Assembly: GCA_937950565.1 (NCBI GenBank)
Contig: CALFCS010000057.1
Span: 1 to 11,328 of the forward strand
Direction: 5' to 3'
From: an uncultured Lachnospiraceae bacterium
Lineage (GTDB): Bacteria; Bacillota; Clostridia; Lachnospirales; Lachnospiraceae
DNA: 11,328 nucleotides
Below are positions 6,693-11,328 of the stretch, piece after piece. Under the pieces are notes generated by a model that saw nothing but the letters and a program-made list of their open reading frames with translations, ran no database searches and was not told the DNA's origin. The first letter of the stretch is position 1; each line of letters opens with the position of its first letter. A program made the translations under genes and the position numbers.

Positions 6693-7512
6693 ATTATTAT
6701 TTGCAAATTTCATGCGATTGAAAAAAGATAAATTCTTTTGGAGTGGAATAATATTTATGTTCGCAGCAGGTGTGTTTTTCCCTGCAATGCGATATGTGGA
6801 TATGAAGCAAACAGGAACTATCAATAATATAGATAACGGATTTTTTGGCTGCGCCCTGTTTATCGGCATCATTATGGCAGTATTTTGCAGCTTGTTTATT
6901 GGCACAGAATATAGTGATGGGACAATACGGAACAAGATAGTAATTGGCCACAAGAGGGTTTCTGTTTATTTGGCAAACTTTATAACTTCTGCAATCGTTA
7001 GCATTGCTATGAGTATCATGTTCTTTCTTCCGTATCTTTGTATCGGGGTTCCGATGCTTGGCTTTTTTGAAATGGATATGAAATTGGTTTTGCTGTTTTC
7101 ATTAGCTGCACTTATGCTTGCAGTTGCATTTTCTTCTATTTTCGCATTGATTGCAATGCTTTGCCATAATAAAGCGATTACTGCTGTAGTTTGTATATTG
7201 CTTGCTGTTGCCCTTTTGGTTTCGGGACTTATTTTGAATCGAATGCTGGACGCAACGGAAACAGTCGGAGGGTATACAATGGGTGCAAACGGCGAACTAG
7301 TATATGGCGAAAGTCCGAATCCAAAATATTTAGATGGAACAAAACGGGAGATTGTTCAAACGATTTATGATATAAATCCAGGCGGGCAAGAAATACAATG
7401 TATGACTTTAGAAGCTGTAAATATAGAAAGGCTGCCGATATACTCGCTAATCATTGTGATTTTAACAACTGGAGCGGGAGTCATTTTCTACAAAAAGAAA
7501 GACTTGAAATAA
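6685..7512 (+). CDS. ABC-2 type permease of the peptide-immunity transporter
   Basis: A 275-residue integral membrane partner of the preceding ATPase. About six hydrophobic segments are visible: around FFWSGIIFMFAAGVFF, FFGCALFIGIIMAVFCSLFI, ITSAIVSIAMSIMFFLPYL, LLFSLAALMLAVAFSSIFAL, ITAVVCILLAVALLVSGLIL, and the C-terminal YSLIIVILTTGAGVIFY. Between the second and third is GTEYSDGTIRNKI, the cytoplasmic coupling motif common in ABC-2/LanE-G-like permeases. A soluble loop of about 60 residues, probably external, lies before the last span. The ATG at 6685 is preferred over the in-frame ATG at 6658 because it follows GGGAGG and overlaps the ATPase stop. Only one permease gene is present, whereas classical LanFEG systems have two, so the transporter may work as a homodimer, as in BcrAB-like sets. 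All four Gln codons are CAA. Confidence 0.88.
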   Translation: MSKLLFANFMRLKKDKFFWSGIIFMFAAGVFFPAMRYVDMKQTGTINNIDNGFFGCALFIGIIMAVFCSLFIGTEYSDGTIRNKIVIGHKRVSVYLANFITSAIVSIAMSIMFFLPYLCIGVPMLGFFEMDMKLVLLFSLAALMLAVAFSSIFALIAMLCHNKAITAVVCILLAVALLVSGLILNRMLDATETVGGYTMGANGELVYGESPNPKYLDGTKREIVQTIYDINPGGQEIQCMTLEAVNIERLPIYSLIIVILTTGAGVIFYKKKDLK

Positions 7513-7522
7513 GGAGAACGCT

Positions 7523-8431
7523 ATGGAAATATGGTTATGGGCTTTAATCGGCATTATGGCTATGATTATCATTGTCCTGTTTGTAAAAATCTGCATATTA
7601 CAAAAAGCAGCAAAGGAGATCGAAACTGCCTTTGCCGACAGGCTCGTAACCGATACAAATACGCTGATTGATATCTCAACCAGCGATAAGTACATGAGAA
7701 GTCTGGCGAATGCTATTAATATTCAGCTTCGCAAACTTCGTGCAGAACGGCACCGTTTCAGGCAGGGAGATATTGAACTGAAAAATGCCGTTACAAATAT
7801 TTCACACGATTTGCGTACACCTCTTACTGCTATTTGTGGATATTTGGATTTACTGGAACAAGAGGATAAATCAGAAACGGTGAAACGGTATCTTGAGATA
7901 ATTAAAAACCGAACAGAAATATTAGCACAGTTGACGGAGGAACTTTTCTGTTACTCTGTTATTGTTTCAAGCGAAGAAAATGCAATAAAAGAGCCTGTTG
8001 CAATAGACAGCATATTGGAAGAAAGTATCGCCGCATTTTATACAGCTCTAAATGAACAGGGAATTGTCCCTAATATACAAATGCCCGGGGACAAAGTTAT
8101 CCGAACTCTTGACCGTTCTGCTTTGGCTCGTGCGTTTTCCAATCTTCTGAACAATGCAATCAAGTATAGTGACGGTGACTTGGATATTACATTATCTGAA
8201 ACAGGCAAAATTACTTTTACCAATACAGCATCAAGATTGAATGAGGTACAGATTGGCAAGTTGTTTGACCGGTTTTATACTGTTGAAGCTGCCAGAAAAT
8301 CAACAGGCTTAGGATTAGCGATTGCCAGAACGCTAATTGAGCAGATGAATGGAACAATATCAGCAACGTATGAAAACAGTAGATTAAGTATTTGTATTAT
8401 ACTTCCAGATACTAAATTTGAAGGGGTGTGA
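7523..8431 (+). CDS. Sensor histidine kinase of the peptide-immunity cassette
   Basis: A 302-residue membrane histidine kinase and the likely partner of the upstream response regulator. A single clear membrane span lies at about residues 3-24, with essentially no extracellular sensor region, so sensing may occur within the membrane or through the transporter. A linker precedes the dimerisation/phospho-acceptor helix NISHDLRTPLTAICGYLDLL, with phospho-acceptor H95. The ATPase domain has the N box FSNLLNNAIKYS, the F box FDRFYTVE and the G box STGLGLAIARTLIEQM, all intact. An AAGGAG lies 5 nt before the ATG, and the gene begins 10 nt after the permease stop. Having the kinase behind the transporter while the regulator precedes the promoter array would give positive autoregulation of kinase and transporter together. 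Confidence 0.92.
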   Translation: MEIWLWALIGIMAMIIIVLFVKICILQKAAKEIETAFADRLVTDTNTLIDISTSDKYMRSLANAINIQLRKLRAERHRFRQGDIELKNAVTNISHDLRTPLTAICGYLDLLEQEDKSETVKRYLEIIKNRTEILAQLTEELFCYSVIVSSEENAIKEPVAIDSILEESIAAFYTALNEQGIVPNIQMPGDKVIRTLDRSALARAFSNLLNNAIKYSDGDLDITLSETGKITFTNTASRLNEVQIGKLFDRFYTVEAARKSTGLGLAIARTLIEQMNGTISATYENSRLSICIILPDTKFEGV

Positions 8432-8433
8432 TT

Positions 8434-8478
8434 ATGGGAAAGTTTCTCTCTTTATTTTCTCACTTGGTGTTTCAATAA
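8434..8478 (+). CDS. Short orphan ORF after the kinase (14 residues)
   Basis: An ATG follows the kinase stop by 2 nt and has AAGGGGTG (8421-8428) at good spacing. The frame encodes only MGKFLSLFSHLVFQ before TAA. A strong translation start leading to so short a frame suggests the beginning of a further operon gene that was cut off, perhaps at the edge of a transferred segment. A genuine short hydrophobic peptide is also possible. No family is recognised. Confidence 0.25.
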   Translation: MGKFLSLFSHLVFQ

Positions 8479-8480
8479 AT

Positions 8481-8513
8481 ATACTAGTATTCTCCCTCTT
8501 TTCTTGTTATAAT
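8481..8513 (+). promoter_or_regulatory. Extended -10 promoter with palindrome, upstream of the GH43 gene
   Basis: A perfect extended -10 (TG, one base, TATAAT) lies at 8505-8513. The corresponding -35 position (about 8485-8490) does not match the consensus and instead falls within a perfect 10-bp palindrome, ATACTAGTAT (8481-8490), a possible operator. The leader to the start codon is about 26 nt and carries AAGGAGGG (8534-8541). Confidence 0.6.
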
Positions 8514-8546
8514 GGAAACAGATTATAATTAACAAGGAGGGAAACT

Positions 8547-11328
8547 ATGAAGATAAGAATGATCAAAAAGCAGATTGCGTTTTTGACGGCAGCAGCGATG
8601 ATTACAGGCGGTCTTGGAATTGCAGGAAACGGCATGGCAGTCAGTAAAGCGGCTGAGGCAGTAGAGGACAAGCCGGTTCTTGAGTATAATTTTGACGAAG
8701 CTTATACAAAAGGAACGGCAAAGGACAGTGTTGGGAAGAACGATGCAAAATTGTCCGACGGCGCTGTATATGTTAAGGATGACAATTATGGACAGGTTCT
8801 TTATCTGGACGGTGATACGAGTGTAAAAGGACACAACAGCTTTCTGGAATTTCCGGAGGGATTTTTTGATGGTAAGGATTCCGTAACGATTTCTATGGAT
8901 GTAAATGAAGTTACGAGAACCGGTTATTTTTTTACCTTTGCAATCGGACAGGATGATCAGAAATATCTGTTTTTGAAGACGATGCCGACCAGCATGAAGC
9001 TGGCGATTTCTACAAATAGCTTTAATGATGAGATGGTTGCAGAGAAAAGCTTTGTGCATCCGAATAACAGCAGGAGATGGATTAATATCAAGATGGTGGT
9101 GACAGGGAACTCTCTGAAATTGTATCAGGATGGAGAACTGATTGCGCAGAATCTTTCTACTGCTACGAAGATATCTGACCTGGGCACAAATTTAAAGGCA
9201 TATCTTGGAAAGTCCTTCTATGGACCGGATAAATACTTCCGTGGATATTTTGATAATGTAAAAGTATATGATTACGCAATGGAAGCAGATGAGGTTCTTG
9301 CTATTTATGAACAGGAAGAGAAGGAGCGCAAAGAGGCGCTTGAGAATGTGAAGGCGGTTTCCGATAATTTTGAAATTCCGAATGCAGACGATATCAGAGG
9401 AAATATTACACTGCCGGAGGAAATTGACGGAGTAAGCGTTACATGGAAGTCTTCGAATGAAAATGTAATTAGCACAAAGGTTACAAAGAATGCCGGATAT
9501 GATCCGACACCTGCAGGTGTTGTTACAAGACAGGCGAAAGATACGAAAGTAACATTAACTGCAACATTTGCAAAGAGCGGTGAAAAATCTGTTACAAAGA
9601 CATATGACGTAATGGTAAAGGCGAAAGCAAGGGCAGTTACAGAGGATGATTATGTTGGTTATCTGTTCGTGCATTTTACAGGGACAGAAGAGGATATAAC
9701 CAAGGAGCAGACATATTTCTCCATTAGTAAGGATGGTTTGAACTGGACGGACTTGAATGGCAATAAAGCAGTATTGGAGAGTGCAATCGGTGAAAGTGGT
9801 CTGAGAGACCATTATATCGCGAGAACACCGGAAGGTGACAAGTATTACATGATTGCCACAGACTTGAGCATTGCTACGAACCAGGGAAGTAATATTGGCG
9901 ACACATGGGCGCAGGCTGGTTCTAACGGAAGCCACAGTATTGTTGTATGGGAGTCCGAGGACCTTGTGAACTGGAGTGAGCCATGGCTTGCCGAGATAGC
10001 GCCGGAGAATGCAGGATGTACCTGGGCGCCGGAATTTATCTATGACGATGTAACAGGTGAATTTATCGTATACTGGTCAGCAACAAGTATTAAGTTAAAT
10101 GATGCAGGCTCTATTGCACAGGAATATGAGAATCATGCGGTTTACTACAGCAAGACCCGTGATTTCCATACCTTTACAGATGCAAAGGTGTATCATGCAG
10201 GAGAGATGCAGGCAAACGGATATCCGATTAAGGTTATTGATTCTACCATGATTTATGATGATGGTACTTATTACCGTTATACAAAGAATGAGTCAAATGG
10301 AAAGATTATGATTGATAAATCAGATACTGTTCTTGGAGAATATGAAGATGTTGAATCCACGACACTGACGACAGATCTTCCTAAGGCGCAGGGTTCTGTA
10401 GAGGGACCGATTATCTTTAAGATGAATGACAAAACGGAAGATGGAGAGACTCAGTGGTGTCTGATGGTAGACCGTTTTGCAAGAGGACAGGGGTACTATC
10501 CGCTTGTTACAACAGATTTTTCATCCGGAGAATTCCGTATGCTGGGAAATAATGAATTTTCCTTCCCGAGCAAATACCGCCATGGTTATGTAATGCCGAT
10601 AACAGCAAAAGAGTATGGCGCTTTACAGAGAAAGTGGGGAGACGGAAGTTACCTTGATAAATATCCGCTTCAGGAGAAGATAGAGGATGCAAAGGCAATC
10701 GAAGCTGACGGATATACAGAAGATTCTTATAAAGCACTCCAGGATGCAATTGCCGCAGCAGAAAAGACTCTGGAAGGTGTAAAGACAAATGCAGAAGTAG
10801 ATGCAGCTGTAGAGGCGCTTCAGGAAGCAATTGACGGATTGGAGCAGGAGAAGCCGCCGGTTACAGAGCTTCCATTCGTTGATGTAGAAAAAGAAGCATG
10901 GTATTATGATGCAATAGCATATAATTATACTGCAGGAACCATGACCGGTAAAGATGACAAACATTTTGCACCGGCTGAGACACTGGTAAGAGCACAGTTC
11001 GCAACCGTGCTTCATAAGATGAATCAGGAAGAACCGATGGAATATACAGACATATTCTCTGATGTGACGGAGAATGACTGGTACAAGGATGCAGTTCTCT
11101 GGGCAGCAGATAAGAAGATTGTAACCGGATATACAGGTTCAGATTTGTTTGGAGCAAATGATCCGGTAACCCGTGCGCAGATGGCGACCATGATGTATCG
11201 TTATGCAAAGGATTATAAGAAGTATGACGTTAAAGCAGATGGTGATTACAGTTCCTTCCCGGATGCAGGAGATGTACAGGAATTTGCAGTAGATGCACTC
11301 AAGTGGGCAGTATCAGAAGGAATCATCA
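8547..11328 (+). CDS. Secreted GH43 glycosidase with LamG-like, Ig-like, FIVAR-like and SLH domains (3' truncated)
   Basis: A surface glycosidase; 927 codons are present and the frame is still open at the window end. A signal peptide has basic MKIRMIKKQ, a hydrophobic core and a likely cut near A31-A38. Then come a LamG/concanavalin-like carbohydrate-binding domain (about 44-255), a bacterial Ig-like domain (about 256-363, containing VTWKSSNENVIS), and a GH43 five-bladed propeller (about 368-695). Candidate catalytic residues are D421 in LRDHYI (base), D565 in VIDSTM (pKa modulator) and E619 in SVEGP (acid); WAPEF (493-497) supports the family. An alanine-rich helical FIVAR-like segment follows (about 708-767). 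SLH repeats start near F777 and F837, and a third near F904 is cut off. SLH repeats would hold the enzyme non-covalently on secondary cell-wall polymer. The substrate is probably an arabinose- or xylose-containing glycan, but this is not determined. The ATG follows AAGGAGGG. All 25 Gln codons are CAG. Confidence 0.9.
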   Translation, partial: MKIRMIKKQIAFLTAAAMITGGLGIAGNGMAVSKAAEAVEDKPVLEYNFDEAYTKGTAKDSVGKNDAKLSDGAVYVKDDNYGQVLYLDGDTSVKGHNSFLEFPEGFFDGKDSVTISMDVNEVTRTGYFFTFAIGQDDQKYLFLKTMPTSMKLAISTNSFNDEMVAEKSFVHPNNSRRWINIKMVVTGNSLKLYQDGELIAQNLSTATKISDLGTNLKAYLGKSFYGPDKYFRGYFDNVKVYDYAMEADEVLAIYEQEEKERKEALENVKAVSDNFEIPNADDIRGNITLPEEIDGVSVTWKSSNENVISTKVTKNAGYDPTPAGVVTRQAKDTKVTLTATFAKSGEKSVTKTYDVMVKAKARAVTEDDYVGYLFVHFTGTEEDITKEQTYFSISKDGLNWTDLNGNKAVLESAIGESGLRDHYIARTPEGDKYYMIATDLSIATNQGSNIGDTWAQAGSNGSHSIVVWESEDLVNWSEPWLAEIAPENAGCTWAPEFIYDDVTGEFIVYWSATSIKLNDAGSIAQEYENHAVYYSKTRDFHTFTDAKVYHAGEMQANGYPIKVIDSTMIYDDGTYYRYTKNESNGKIMIDKSDTVLGEYEDVESTTLTTDLPKAQGSVEGPIIFKMNDKTEDGETQWCLMVDRFARGQGYYPLVTTDFSSGEFRMLGNNEFSFPSKYRHGYVMPITAKEYGALQRKWGDGSYLDKYPLQEKIEDAKAIEADGYTEDSYKALQDAIAAAEKTLEGVKTNAEVDAAVEALQEAIDGLEQEKPPVTELPFVDVEKEAWYYDAIAYNYTAGTMTGKDDKHFAPAETLVRAQFATVLHKMNQEEPMEYTDIFSDVTENDWYKDAVLWAADKKIVTGYTGSDLFGANDPVTRAQMATMMYRYAKDYKKYDVKADGDYSSFPDAGDVQEFAVDALKWAVSEGII

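Noticed and set aside
8529..11208. Several minus-strand open frames under the GH43 gene
   Set aside because: They are antisense to one continuous plus-strand frame with signal peptide, GH43 and SLH features, and show no domain or start signal of their own.

Overview
The window looks like the chromosome of a low-to-moderate GC, Gram-positive gut Clostridia, most likely a Lachnospiraceae. The grounds are a V/A-type ATPase operon with strong AGGAGG-type ribosome sites, a lantibiotic-type two-component/ABC module, and a secreted GH43 glycosidase with S-layer homology (SLH) repeats. The genus cannot be fixed from this sequence alone.

Layout. (1) 1-3083: the end of a V/A-ATPase operon in the order A (5'-truncated by the window), B, D, with 12-15 nt gaps. 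(2) 3085-3603, minus strand: a small membrane protein of the DUF6512 type, converging on subunit D with a single base between the two stop codons. (3) 3746-4672: a PLP-dependent cysteine synthase-like enzyme, transcribed divergently from the membrane protein. (4) 4750-4950: tRNA-Lys(CTT) with its own near-consensus promoter and a strong intrinsic terminator. (5) 5024-8431: a four-gene cassette of OmpR-family response regulator, ABC ATPase with a Glu 'E-loop', ABC-2 permease and histidine kinase. This is the architecture of lantibiotic/bacitracin-type peptide sensing and immunity. Between regulator and ATPase lie four heptamers spaced 11-12 bp apart, the last over the -35 region of a putative promoter, which are good candidates for the regulator's binding sites. 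(6) 8547 to the window end: a large secreted protein (signal peptide, LamG-like domain, Ig-like domain, GH43 propeller, FIVAR-like helices, SLH repeats), cut off inside the third SLH repeat.

How the parts work together. The ATPase couples ATP to ion transport. The cassette probably detects a membrane- or lipid II-directed peptide and expels it, under autoregulation. The GH43 protein would be held on the cell surface to trim plant or host glycans. The cassette differs from its surroundings in codon use: about half of its Gln codons are CAA, whereas all 25 Gln codons read in the GH43 gene are CAG. It begins just after a tRNA gene and ends beside a 14-codon orphan ORF. This suggests horizontal acquisition, although no integrase or duplicated attachment site is visible.
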